From: Fimbriimonadaceae bacterium
GTDB taxonomy: Bacteria; Armatimonadota; Fimbriimonadia; Fimbriimonadales; Fimbriimonadaceae
Reading direction: 5' to 3'
Length of the DNA: 5,311 nt
Assembly (NCBI GenBank): GCA_947447315.1
Contig: CANFJD010000196.1
Span: 1-5,311, forward strand
Shown here: positions 1 to 5,311 of the stretch, piece after piece
Layout of the letters: every line of letters starts with the position of its first letter
Numbering within the stretch: the first letter of the stretch is position 1
Program-made: the position numbers and the translations under genes
Notes under the pieces: generated by a model
What the model saw: only the letters and a program-made list of their open reading frames with translations
Told to the model about the DNA's origin: nothing
The model's database searches: none

Positions 1-326
1 ATCCAGAAGCTGCCGTCGCGCTCTTGGTTCACAATGTTCGCGCCCCAACCAGCCGGGATGGATGCAAACTCGTAGTTGGGAGGACCGCTATCCTGGTGAC
101 CGTCCGGACCGATAAGCGTAAAGGTCGGGAAGTTATCGTCGTTATCACCGGTGTAGAGCAATACGGAAGTGCCGCTCTGCTTGGTATTGGACAGCATGGA
201 AGTCTTCTTGGCGGCTTCCTTAGCCTGCGCAAAAACGGGGAAAAGGATTGCCGCGAGAATCGCGATAATCGCGATCACGACAAGAAGTTCAATGAGGGTA
301 AAGGCTTTGTTCAAGGTGCGGACCAA
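1..326 (-). CDS. Type II secretion/type IV pilus-like pseudopilin, N-terminal part (partial at window edge)
   Basis: This gene reads leftward off the window, so only the first 108 codons are present. After a short leader (MVRTLNKA) comes a classic class III prepilin signal: FTLIELLVVIAIIAILAAIL, with Phe at +1 and the conserved Glu at +5, so prepilin peptidase would cut after Ala8. Ala rather than Gly at -1 is common in such proteins outside Proteobacteria. The hydrophobic helix continues into FPVFAQAKEAAKK, and then a soluble domain with a YTGDNDDNFP segment typical of the DUF1559-like or H-X9-DG-type pseudopilins of Armatimonadota and Planctomycetota. I chose the TTG start at 324-326 because GGAG lies 6 bases upstream and a TATAAT box lies further up. 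An in-frame ATG at 363-365 overlaps that box and has no ribosome site. The protein probably sits in the cytoplasmic membrane and joins a surface or secretion filament. The family call is firm; the exact role is unknown. Confidence 0.88.
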   Translation of the reverse strand, partial: MVRTLNKAFTLIELLVVIAIIAILAAILFPVFAQAKEAAKKTSMLSNTKQSGTSVLLYTGDNDDNFPTFTLIGPDGHQDSGPPNYEFASIPAGWGANIVNQERDGSFW

Positions 327-332
327 CGTAGT

Positions 333-336
333 CTCC
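333..336 (-). promoter_or_regulatory. Shine-Dalgarno sequence that sets the TTG start of the pseudopilin
   Basis: On the minus strand GGAG is followed by ACTACG and then TTG, a 6-base spacing. It is the reason for preferring TTG at 324-326 over the upstream in-frame ATG at 363-365 or the later TTG (codon 5), which lacks a site at a normal distance. Confidence 0.6.
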
Positions 337-363
337 AACCCCGCAACACCTGCGGGATAAACC

Positions 364-369
364 ATTATA
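364..369 (-). promoter_or_regulatory. Consensus -10 box (TATAAT) for the pseudopilin gene
   Basis: A perfect TATAAT reads on the minus strand. It would place the transcript start near base 357 and give a leader of about 30 bases ending in the GGAG ribosome site. No good TTGACA-like -35 box lies 16-18 bases upstream; that place is taken by a 19-bp palindrome, so transcription may depend on an activator bound there. Inferred from sequence only. Confidence 0.5.
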
Positions 370-386
370 ACGAAGCAACTTGAGTT

Positions 387-405
387 TGATTACGGATCGT
401 AATCA
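387..405. promoter_or_regulatory. 19-bp palindrome, candidate operator upstream of the pseudopilin
   Basis: TGATTACG-GAT-CGTAATCA has perfect 8-base arms around a 3-base centre. It lies about 30-48 bases upstream of the predicted transcript start, covering the -35 position. Dyads of this size and place are typical of dimeric transcription-factor sites, either an activator replacing the weak -35 or a repressor. It has no T-tract on the pseudopilin strand, so a terminator is less likely; on the plus strand it is followed by ATTTTT, but no plus-strand gene ends here. Confidence 0.45.
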
Positions 406-1049
406 TTTTTGAGAAATTTGACTTAACTTATCGTTACAACCAGAGGTACCAATCTCTAAAGAATATTCAGGGCTACTTCACTCACCCCGGCCATTATTTC
501 ATTCTTCTTCTTAGCCGCCGGATAGCCATCACCAAGTGGCCATCACAACCCCAGCCGGATGGAGGTTCCTGACGCACCCACCACCGATCGGAATGTTTAT
601 ATCGCACTCCTCCGTGGTGCCAAAGAATCGACAACCCAGGACGAGGATTGGGGCGTCTACTACCAACAGCAAGACTGCCTGAGTGGAGGATTGAAGCCTA
701 GCCTAGACAACCCGAACACTTGCCGAAAAGATGGTCGTAGCGGTTCGGGCGGGAGAGCGTGCCGAGACCGTTAACGTGGGCCAAAGAGTCCCAGGAGACA
801 AAGTTCCGACACTCCCGACGGTTGTCCAAAAGGTCCTTTGGGGCGGTGAGAGTCGCAGTTTCCTATATTCAACTGAATGACTTATTTTTCGTACGGAGTT
901 GAAGTTTCGCCAACGGGGAGATGAGGAATGCAATCGTGAGGACCTTTCGACCGAATATATGGCACTCCACTTAAGATGTTCTTTTTGTGATATCTCATCT
1001 AATCGTCTGATAAGGTTGAAACCACGCGTTACCGACATGCTTTCTCTAC
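406..1049. other. Long intergenic stretch with no convincing gene
   Basis: Together with its flanks this makes about 725 bases between divergently read genes. Open frames exist on both strands, for example plus 559-774, plus 731-880, plus 899-1087 and minus 703-1098. They overlap each other, lack Shine-Dalgarno sites at a usable distance, and their translations show no motif, signal peptide or membrane segment that I recognise. No tRNA, RNase P RNA, tmRNA or SRP RNA signature was seen. An 8-base direct repeat (GCCATCAC at 525-532 and 539-546) is the only small repeat noted. The stretch may hold regulatory DNA, a small RNA or a decayed gene. Confidence 0.55.
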
Positions 1050-1063
1050 GGAAGTCAACTTCC
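1050..1063. promoter_or_regulatory. 14-bp palindrome, candidate operator upstream of the ferritin-like gene
   Basis: GGAAGT-CA-ACTTCC has perfect 6-base arms. It spans about -42 to -29 relative to the predicted transcript start at 1092, again covering the -35 position, where no good -35 hexamer is visible. A redox or metal regulator would fit a ferritin-like gene, but the sequence does not identify one and it does not resemble the Fur or PerR consensus. Confidence 0.35.
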
Positions 1064-1079
1064 TCGTTCTTAGTAATCG

Positions 1080-1085
1080 TAGAAT
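1080..1085 (+). promoter_or_regulatory. -10 box (TAGAAT) directing a probable leaderless mRNA
   Basis: TAGAAT is followed by AGCCTG (6 bases) and then the ATG of the ferritin-like gene. A -10 box normally ends 6-7 bases before the transcript start, so transcription would begin at the A of the start codon. No Shine-Dalgarno sequence lies between box and ATG. The same layout precedes the hydrolase gene on the other strand. Confidence 0.5.
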
Positions 1086-1091
1086 AGCCTG

Positions 1092-2468
1092 ATGGCAATG
1101 ACGGCCACTCCTCGTATCGTTCAGGTGGATGCCAAACCTCGTCGCAAACCCGCTGTCGTGCAATTGCTGGCCGAATGGGAATATCTCGAGCGGTCGCTTC
1201 ACCGGATGCTCTGCGGCTGGGGGAGACATTTTCCCGACTGGACCGACAAGGTGGCCGTTTCCCGACATGTGTGGGATCAAGCGGAATGTGTCCGGCGTCT
1301 ACGGGAGCGATTGGTCCAGTTTCCCGGCACCCATAAGAACCTAGAGACGCCAGTCTCAGAATCGCTGGAAGCCTTTGGTGACGCCGTCATCATGGCCCAC
1401 AGCCTGAATGACGCAGTGGATGGCATTTACCAACTGTTCATTAACGCCTTGGTGAAAAGTTACTTGACCTATGCCGAGGCCGCTCACCCGATTCACGATG
1501 CACCCACGCTGGCGGCTATCTCGGAAAATGTGCGAGCTAAGGAACAGATGCGGCTTTGGCTCCGCGACTATCGCCGGCGAAACCCGGGGCGACACTCCGA
1601 AGAGTACGGTGCGAAAATTGCCACCGCTCTCGCCGAGGCGAATGGACTTATGGGCGGATTGCCCGTTGATCGCCCGGCCGGAACGATTGGCCTCAATTTT
1701 CGGCCCGCCAAGCGTTGTGCCCATTCCAAAAATTCTCAGCCAACCCTGGACATCATGCCGGTGCTGGAATGTCGATTTAAGGATGACCTGGAAGTCCGTC
1801 GGCTTTTTTGGTGCTACGGCTACCTTCTAGCAATGAACTTGGCCGAGGAGCAATTGATCTGGCTCTACGATGCTCACGAGATGCCCTGGGAGTTTCAGCA
1901 AGATGTGAGCCGGCACATGTGGGACGAATCTCGCCACGGGGATTCGGGGCATTCCCGGCTGCTGGATTTCGGGATTTCCATCGAGGAAATTGGCTATCCC
2001 TACTACGGCGGCAACAAGACGGACCGGCCGGAAGTGGCCGAGGGCGCAGCGGCCATCCTATCTCCCAAGGACCTATATGACAAGGTTTTCTTCATTGGTA
2101 TGGTGGCCGAGACCGGTCATTTCCACGTGAAGCATGAGGCGTACGATGACTTTAAAGCGGGCGGCGACTTAGAATCGGCGGAGATGATGCTGTTTGACAT
2201 CATCGATGAGACCAGCCACGTTCAGTACGCCCACCGATGGCTGCCCTTGCTGGCCGAACGCGCCGGGATTGAAGTCGACTTTCGAGCCGAGGGCGCCGCG
2301 TTCCGTGCCCGCCTGCAGGCCGAAACCACGGCGCGAGTGGATGCGAGTCAAGGCACGGATCATGGACTGGCCGGGGAGAAAGTGGAAAAACTCATTGCCC
2401 GGATGCGCGCCATCGCTCCCCTTTCCAATGCCAATTCCTGCCCTCCGAGAAGCTATAAGCCGATGTAA
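1092..2468 (+). CDS. Two-domain ferritin-like protein (DUF455-like), probable metal-binding helical bundle in the C-terminal half
   Basis: The 458-residue protein has no signal peptide or membrane helix and should be cytoplasmic. Residues about 235-395 look like a ferritin-like four-helix bundle: Glu252/Glu253 in the first helix, E279-SR-H282, E340-TG-H343 and E373-TS-H376. Carboxylate plus ExxH patterns are what diiron or Mn/Fe ferritin-like enzymes use as ligands. Residues about 22-162 seem to be a second, degenerate copy: SRHVWDQAE (57-65) matches SRHMWDESR (273-281), but the aligned ligands become Gln63 and Cys66. The tail after about 395 is Arg- and Ala-rich and probably helical. The overall look recalls the DUF455/MiaE-like ferritin superfamily; the substrate is unknown and an oxidase or hydroxylase role is only possible. 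The ATG at 1092 is preferred over the one at 1098 because of the TAGAAT-6-ATG spacing. The gene ends inside the convergent EF-hand gene, with a 16-base overlap. Confidence 0.82.
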   Translation: MAMTATPRIVQVDAKPRRKPAVVQLLAEWEYLERSLHRMLCGWGRHFPDWTDKVAVSRHVWDQAECVRRLRERLVQFPGTHKNLETPVSESLEAFGDAVIMAHSLNDAVDGIYQLFINALVKSYLTYAEAAHPIHDAPTLAAISENVRAKEQMRLWLRDYRRRNPGRHSEEYGAKIATALAEANGLMGGLPVDRPAGTIGLNFRPAKRCAHSKNSQPTLDIMPVLECRFKDDLEVRRLFWCYGYLLAMNLAEEQLIWLYDAHEMPWEFQQDVSRHMWDESRHGDSGHSRLLDFGISIEEIGYPYYGGNKTDRPEVAEGAAAILSPKDLYDKVFFIGMVAETGHFHVKHEAYDDFKAGGDLESAEMMLFDIIDETSHVQYAHRWLPLLAERAGIEVDFRAEGAAFRARLQAETTARVDASQGTDHGLAGEKVEKLIARMRAIAPLSNANSCPPRSYKPM

Positions 2469-3619
2469 ATTCGGGTTACCCAATCGTACGTGGGCAGAAT
2501 TCGGCCGTCGGCCATTTTGAGCCCAAAAGGGCTGGCGAAGGACTCACCTATTCGCGCGGAATAGGTAGTTCGGAGTCCAGTGACGCCGACGCGAGCCAGC
2601 GAATGAACTTCGTTCGGTTCGGCAACGCCGTTTTGGTTGCGATCTTGCCACACCGCCAGACCCATCAGTTCACGAGCGGTCAACCAGCCATCCCGATTGT
2701 CGTCCAGAAGCGCCATGGCCGCGTAGCCGTTTGCGGGCATGAGCCACCAGGTCGAGGAGCCGAAGAGGTCTCGACCCGAATGGATTTGGCGGGACGGAGT
2801 GGGTTTCCAAACCAAGAACGCCGTATCTGGCTGCACCCATGAATACAGCTGAGGCGCACCGGTTCCATCGAGGTTGAACTTAACGCGCCGAGTGGGATCG
2901 AGAAGCTCGGCAAGCGAGCGTGACTGCGTGAGGGAAAATATGATGGGAGTGATGGGGCCGCCGGGCAGTTTGGCGATCTGCGCCAGGTGGTCGGAAATTG
3001 ACGGTTTGAGCGGACTTTTGGGATCGAGGCGCAGGATGCTTTCCGCGGCTTCGACACTGACCCACTTTTCGTAGGTGCCAGGCTGTTGGGCGTAGGGTTT
3101 TGATTGATCGGCAAGTTTGGATTCATTGAAACTGCGAACGTAACACTCCAGGGCTCGCTGGCGGAACGAGCTTTCCGACGCTCCTTTTTCCACTCTTGGC
3201 GCATCGGGAATTCCCGCTTCGTAGGCACAAGCGAAGGTGAGCGAGTACAGCCCGGGCAGCCCGCCTCCCAATTGCGTGGCCCGACGCAGATGCCGCAACG
3301 CATCTGCTAAGTGTTGAATAAAAACGGGGCTTGCACTCGGCTTTCGACCGGAGAAATTCCACGGACTGGTGTGCTCACTCGGGAATCTTGGATTGTTCTC
3401 GGTTCCGTAGACCTGGATGGCGCGAGGATCGTTGGTGTAATACAGCGTGTAATACACCCGGCCCAGCATGTACTCACTCTGGGCATCCTTGGGGTTCTGC
3501 CGAAGGCGAGCCTCTAGATTTTTGATGACCTTTTCGGCCGGTAAAGAAGTCGGCGGCATCATTTCCGCGCCGCCCAGTGAGACGACACTGGCAAGCAAGG
3601 CAAAGGATTTCAAGCGCAT
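2453..3619 (-). CDS. Exported EF-hand protein with a TPR-like N-terminal region
   Basis: The 388-residue product starts with a plausible Sec signal peptide (MRLKSFALLASVVSLGGA, cut near residue 18), so it acts outside the cytoplasm. Residues about 28-170 are helical and resemble tetratricopeptide-type repeats (NLEARLRQNPKDAQSEYMLG, then ADALRHLRRATQLGG). The C-terminal part has WVQPDTAFLVW (261-271), SGRDLFG (281-287) and then two textbook EF-hand loops, DDNRDGWLTARE (306-317) and DRNQNGVAEPNE (326-337), with Asp/Asn at 1, 3 and 5, Gly at 6 and Glu at 12. They are 20 residues apart and should bind a pair of calcium ions. Similar W-V-x-P-D...EF-hand modules occur in secreted planctomycete-type proteins. 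I do not know its ligand or partner. It lies 29 bases after the hydrolase gene on the same strand and has neither a ribosome site nor a promoter box of its own, so it is probably translated from the shared transcript. Confidence 0.82.
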   Translation of the reverse strand: MRLKSFALLASVVSLGGAEMMPPTSLPAEKVIKNLEARLRQNPKDAQSEYMLGRVYYTLYYTNDPRAIQVYGTENNPRFPSEHTSPWNFSGRKPSASPVFIQHLADALRHLRRATQLGGGLPGLYSLTFACAYEAGIPDAPRVEKGASESSFRQRALECYVRSFNESKLADQSKPYAQQPGTYEKWVSVEAAESILRLDPKSPLKPSISDHLAQIAKLPGGPITPIIFSLTQSRSLAELLDPTRRVKFNLDGTGAPQLYSWVQPDTAFLVWKPTPSRQIHSGRDLFGSSTWWLMPANGYAAMALLDDNRDGWLTARELMGLAVWQDRNQNGVAEPNEVHSLARVGVTGLRTTYSARIGESFASPFGLKMADGRILPTYDWVTRIYIGL

Positions 3620-3648
3620 GCGCTTGGGACGCGCCGGTGGCTGACTGG

Positions 3649-4629
3649 TTACACTGACTTGAGATGCTGACTAAACCAGCTAACCGTGCGCTCCCACATT
3701 TCTGGCGTATAAACATGGCCAATCCCCGGGTACAGGATGCTTTGAAAATTCTCGGATCGGCCCATCGCCTGATACACCCGGGAAACGGCATGCCCAATTT
3801 TTCGTACTCCAGCGGCAGGAGAACCCGCATCCTGGTCCCCGGTCTGAAATAGCATGGCGCGTGGCGCAGCCAAAGCGATGATCACCTCGGTATCAAAATG
3901 GCGCAGAATGCCGGGGACAAAGTAGTAGATTCCATGCGCGGCTAATGCGCGTGCTTCAATGAGATCTTGGTAACGGGTCATGCAGGCAGTGCAGGAGGCC
4001 GCTTTCGGGCGATCGTCTAGAGCCATTATCCACCACGCTCGGGTGCTGCCCATGCTGATGCCCGTGACACCAATCCGGTTGGCATCCACTTCGGGCCTTT
4101 CCGCTAAGTAGTCGAGCGCGATGAGGTCATCAACCAGCGTTTTTCCCCAGAGCGTCTGCCCTTGCCAAAGGAGTTTTTTTGCTGCATCCAGTTCCCCCGC
4201 CGCTCCGGCGGGATGCTGTGCTTGATGGCCATTTCTCTCGCCGAACCCGGGGGCATCGATGCCGAAAATTACGTAGCCCAGCCGCGCCAAGGTCGGCCCG
4301 GGCGGCAGCGGCGTGGCATTAGTGCCCAGCATCTCATCTTTACCGATTTCGTACTGCCCGCCATGCCAGTGACAATAGAGTATCGCCGGATGCGGTCCGG
4401 GCCCCTCGGGCAGAAACAGATATCCGCCGATTGTCTCGGTCTCGGTTTTTAATCGGATGGTCTGGCGGGAATAGCCGTCGTAACGCGTGGAGGATTCAAT
4501 CTGCGCCTTAACGTCTTGGACAGTCGGTTCAACCCCCAGCAGTTTCCAAAGCGTTTGACGCGTACTTTCCCGGCTATTCTCCCAGGCTTCGAGATCCGTC
4601 GGGTCGTAATATCCAGGAATCTCCCGCAT
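3649..4629 (-). CDS. Alpha/beta-hydrolase (dienelactone hydrolase/acetyl-xylan-esterase-like)
   Basis: The 326-residue protein carries the marks of an alpha/beta-hydrolase: a strand and oxyanion region ILYCHWHGG (83-91), the DAPGFGER turn (125-132), the nucleophile elbow G190-I-S192-M-G194, an acid in QTGDQD (most likely Asp267) and the catalytic His305 in GIGHVY. The LAAPRAMLFQTGDQD stretch before the acid is typical of the dienelactone-hydrolase and acetyl-xylan-esterase (AXE1/Abhydrolase_7) group, as is the N-terminal helix region before the first strand. It should cleave an ester or a similar bond, but the substrate cannot be read from sequence. There is no signal peptide, so it is predicted to be cytoplasmic. 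The ATG at 4627-4629 is supported by TAGAAT exactly 6 bases upstream and by the lack of any Shine-Dalgarno site. It is the first gene of a likely two-gene operon with the EF-hand protein. Confidence 0.9.
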   Translation of the reverse strand: MREIPGYYDPTDLEAWENSRESTRQTLWKLLGVEPTVQDVKAQIESSTRYDGYSRQTIRLKTETETIGGYLFLPEGPGPHPAILYCHWHGGQYEIGKDEMLGTNATPLPPGPTLARLGYVIFGIDAPGFGERNGHQAQHPAGAAGELDAAKKLLWQGQTLWGKTLVDDLIALDYLAERPEVDANRIGVTGISMGSTRAWWIMALDDRPKAASCTACMTRYQDLIEARALAAHGIYYFVPGILRHFDTEVIIALAAPRAMLFQTGDQDAGSPAAGVRKIGHAVSRVYQAMGRSENFQSILYPGIGHVYTPEMWERTVSWFSQHLKSV

Positions 4630-4635
4630 GCCCGG

Positions 4636-4641
4636 ATTCTA
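4636..4641 (-). promoter_or_regulatory. -10 box (TAGAAT) directing a probable leaderless mRNA for the hydrolase operon
   Basis: On the minus strand TAGAAT is followed by CCGGGC and then ATG, the same 6-base gap as at the ferritin-like gene. The transcript would start at the first base of the coding region. The -35 region is not clear: TTCAAA lies 15 bases upstream, which is too close for a standard sigma-70 promoter. Confidence 0.5.
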
Positions 4642-4773
4642 CATCAGGTAATCGGCTTTGAACTCCGAGGTGGCGTTCGGTGGCAGAGCGTGTAGCTACG
4701 TCAATTTGCCAGGTGTTGCCAGTACCAATGTGTTGGGCAATCGGACACTGAGTTTGGTGGCAGAGACCAGACA

Positions 4774-4803
4774 TGAAGAAAGAGATCCAGTCCGACGGAC
4801 TGG

Positions 4804-4807
<4 letters not shown>
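4774..4807 (-). terminator. Rho-independent terminator of the tRNA-Lys transcript
   Basis: Bases 4783-4807 form a hairpin with perfect 11-base arms, AGATCCAGTCC and GGACTGGATCT, and a 3-base loop. Read on the minus strand it is followed by CTCTTTCTT (4774-4782), a T-rich but interrupted tail. It lies 14 bases past the encoded CCA of the tRNA, the right place and orientation to end that transcript before the hydrolase promoter. Confidence 0.75.
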
Positions 4808-4927
<120 letters not shown>

Positions 4928-4932
4928 TGGCG

Positions 4933-4938
4933 ATTTTA
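4933..4938 (-). promoter_or_regulatory. Possible -10 box (TAAAAT) for tRNA-Lys
   Basis: TAAAAT on the minus strand matches the sigma-70 -10 consensus at 5 of 6 positions and would start the transcript near 4926, almost exactly at the outer end of the leader inverted repeat. No convincing -35 hexamer was seen at 16-18 bases. It lies in the 73-base gap shared with the recombinase gene, so the two divergent transcripts would have closely packed promoters. Confidence 0.35.
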
Positions 4939-4958
4939 AGCCCTCTTCTCGCAGAGTT

Positions 4959-4964
4959 GGAGGA
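4959..4964 (+). promoter_or_regulatory. Strong Shine-Dalgarno sequence of the recombinase gene
   Basis: GGAGGA sits 6 bases before the ATG at 4971, the best ribosome site in the window. It fixes the start codon and contrasts with the two genes that appear leaderless. Confidence 0.8.
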
Positions 4965-4970
4965 CAAAAC

Positions 4971-5311
4971 ATGCGCATTCAGCAACTGACTACCGAAAAT
5001 TCGGCCCTCTCCGTAGACCAAGCGATTACAGAATTCATGCTCCACCAGCGAACGTCGCGCAACTCACCGCGAACGCTGGAATACTACGAATGGACCCTCA
5101 CGCGGTTTAAAGCATTCCTAACCGGTCAAGACCACCAAAGCGTCGGAACGGTGGACGCCGGCACCATTCGGTTATTCATGGTCTCGCTGGAAGAAACCAT
5201 GAAGCCAAACTCGGTCCATGCCATCATGCGGGCCGTAAGAGCCCTGTTTAAGTTCCTGGAACGGGAGGAACTGGTGGACCGAAACCCAATGGCTAAGGTT
5301 CGCATGCCGAA
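4971..5311 (+). CDS. Tyrosine recombinase/phage-type integrase, N-terminal part (partial at window edge)
   Basis: The first 113 codons are present before the window ends. The protein begins MRIQQLTTENSALSVDQAITEF, and residues about 15-105 form a SAM-like core-binding domain of the phage integrase family. The marks are SPRTLEYYEWTLTRFKAFL (about 34-52), an alternating helical segment NSVHAIMRAVRALFKFL, and the hallmark exit REELVDRNPMAKVRMP (about 98-113), which leads into the catalytic domain. The catalytic R-H-R-Y residues lie beyond the window and cannot be checked. The start is set by GGAGGA 6 bases upstream. It reads away from tRNA-Lys, whose 5' end is 73 bases off, which raises the question of an integrated element. 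A chromosomal Xer-type or stand-alone recombinase remains possible. Confidence 0.88.
   Translation, partial: MRIQQLTTENSALSVDQAITEFMLHQRTSRNSPRTLEYYEWTLTRFKAFLTGQDHQSVGTVDAGTIRLFMVSLEETMKPNSVHAIMRAVRALFKFLEREELVDRNPMAKVRMP

Noticed and set aside
559..774. 71-codon plus-strand open frame
   Set aside because: No ribosome site precedes the ATG, the translation has no motif, and it overlaps other equally poor frames.
731..880. 49-codon plus-strand open frame (MVVAVRAGERAETVNVGQ...)
   Set aside because: The composition is acceptable for a protein, but there is no Shine-Dalgarno site, promoter or recognised family, so it stays below the level for a gene call.
899..1087. 62-codon plus-strand frame with a TTG start just before the ferritin-like gene
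   Set aside because: GGAG directly abuts the TTG, too close to work, and the translation looks random.
703..1098. 131-codon open frame on the minus strand between the pseudopilin and the ferritin-like gene
   Set aside because: It has no Shine-Dalgarno site, starts inside the ferritin-like gene's start region, and its Ser/Arg/Thr-rich translation shows no recognisable domain, signal or helix pattern.
2503..2533. GGCC-GTC-GGCC followed by ATTTT, and AGCCC-AAAA-GGGCT, as terminators of the ferritin-like gene
   Set aside because: The stems are only 4-5 bp, lie inside the coding region of the convergent gene, and lack a proper T-tract.
4679..4765. Direct repeat GGTGGCAGAG at 4679-4688 and 4756-4765, plus a doubled TTGCCAG between them
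   Set aside because: They are too short and few for an array or attachment site, and no linked structure was found.

Overview
The window looks like chromosomal DNA of a moderately GC-rich, little-studied environmental bacterium. The best taxonomic hint is the pseudopilin at the left edge: its N-terminus runs from KAFTLIELLVVIAIIAIL into ILFPVFAQAKEAAKK, a form I associate with the large pseudopilin families of Armatimonadota (Fimbriimonas-like) and less closely with Planctomycetota. An EF-hand protein of a kind I associate with planctomycetes fits the same general group. No gene gives a species-level call.

Layout. (1) Bases 1-326, minus strand: the start of a pseudopilin that runs off the window. 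It has a TATAAT -10 box, a Shine-Dalgarno sequence and a 19-bp palindrome upstream. (2) About 366-1091: some 725 bases without a convincing gene, holding two palindromes at the promoter-proximal ends. (3) 1092-2468, plus strand: a two-domain ferritin-like protein whose C-terminal half keeps metal-ligand ExxH motifs and whose N-terminal half appears to have lost them. (4) 2453-4629, minus strand: a probable two-gene operon, an alpha/beta-hydrolase followed 29 bases later by an exported EF-hand protein. Its last gene overlaps the tail of the ferritin-like gene by 16 bases. (5) 4774-4938, minus strand: tRNA-Lys(CTT) with a promoter-like box, a terminator and an unusual long inverted repeat in its leader and trailer. 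(6) From 4971, plus strand: the N-terminal part of a tyrosine recombinase, reading away from the tRNA and cut by the window end.

The clearest unusual signals are at the level of expression. Two unrelated genes, the ferritin-like gene and the hydrolase, start with the identical arrangement TAGAAT-6 nt-ATG and have no Shine-Dalgarno sequence, which predicts leaderless mRNAs. The pseudopilin and the recombinase instead have normal Shine-Dalgarno sequences. The tRNA-Lys precursor could fold its 5' leader onto its 3' trailer as a 16-bp helix, and the only DNA mismatch becomes a G-U wobble in RNA. The same tRNA has a poorly matched acceptor stem on the side facing the recombinase gene.

The protein genes do not form an obvious single pathway, and I do not see a defence system, CRISPR array or insertion sequence.
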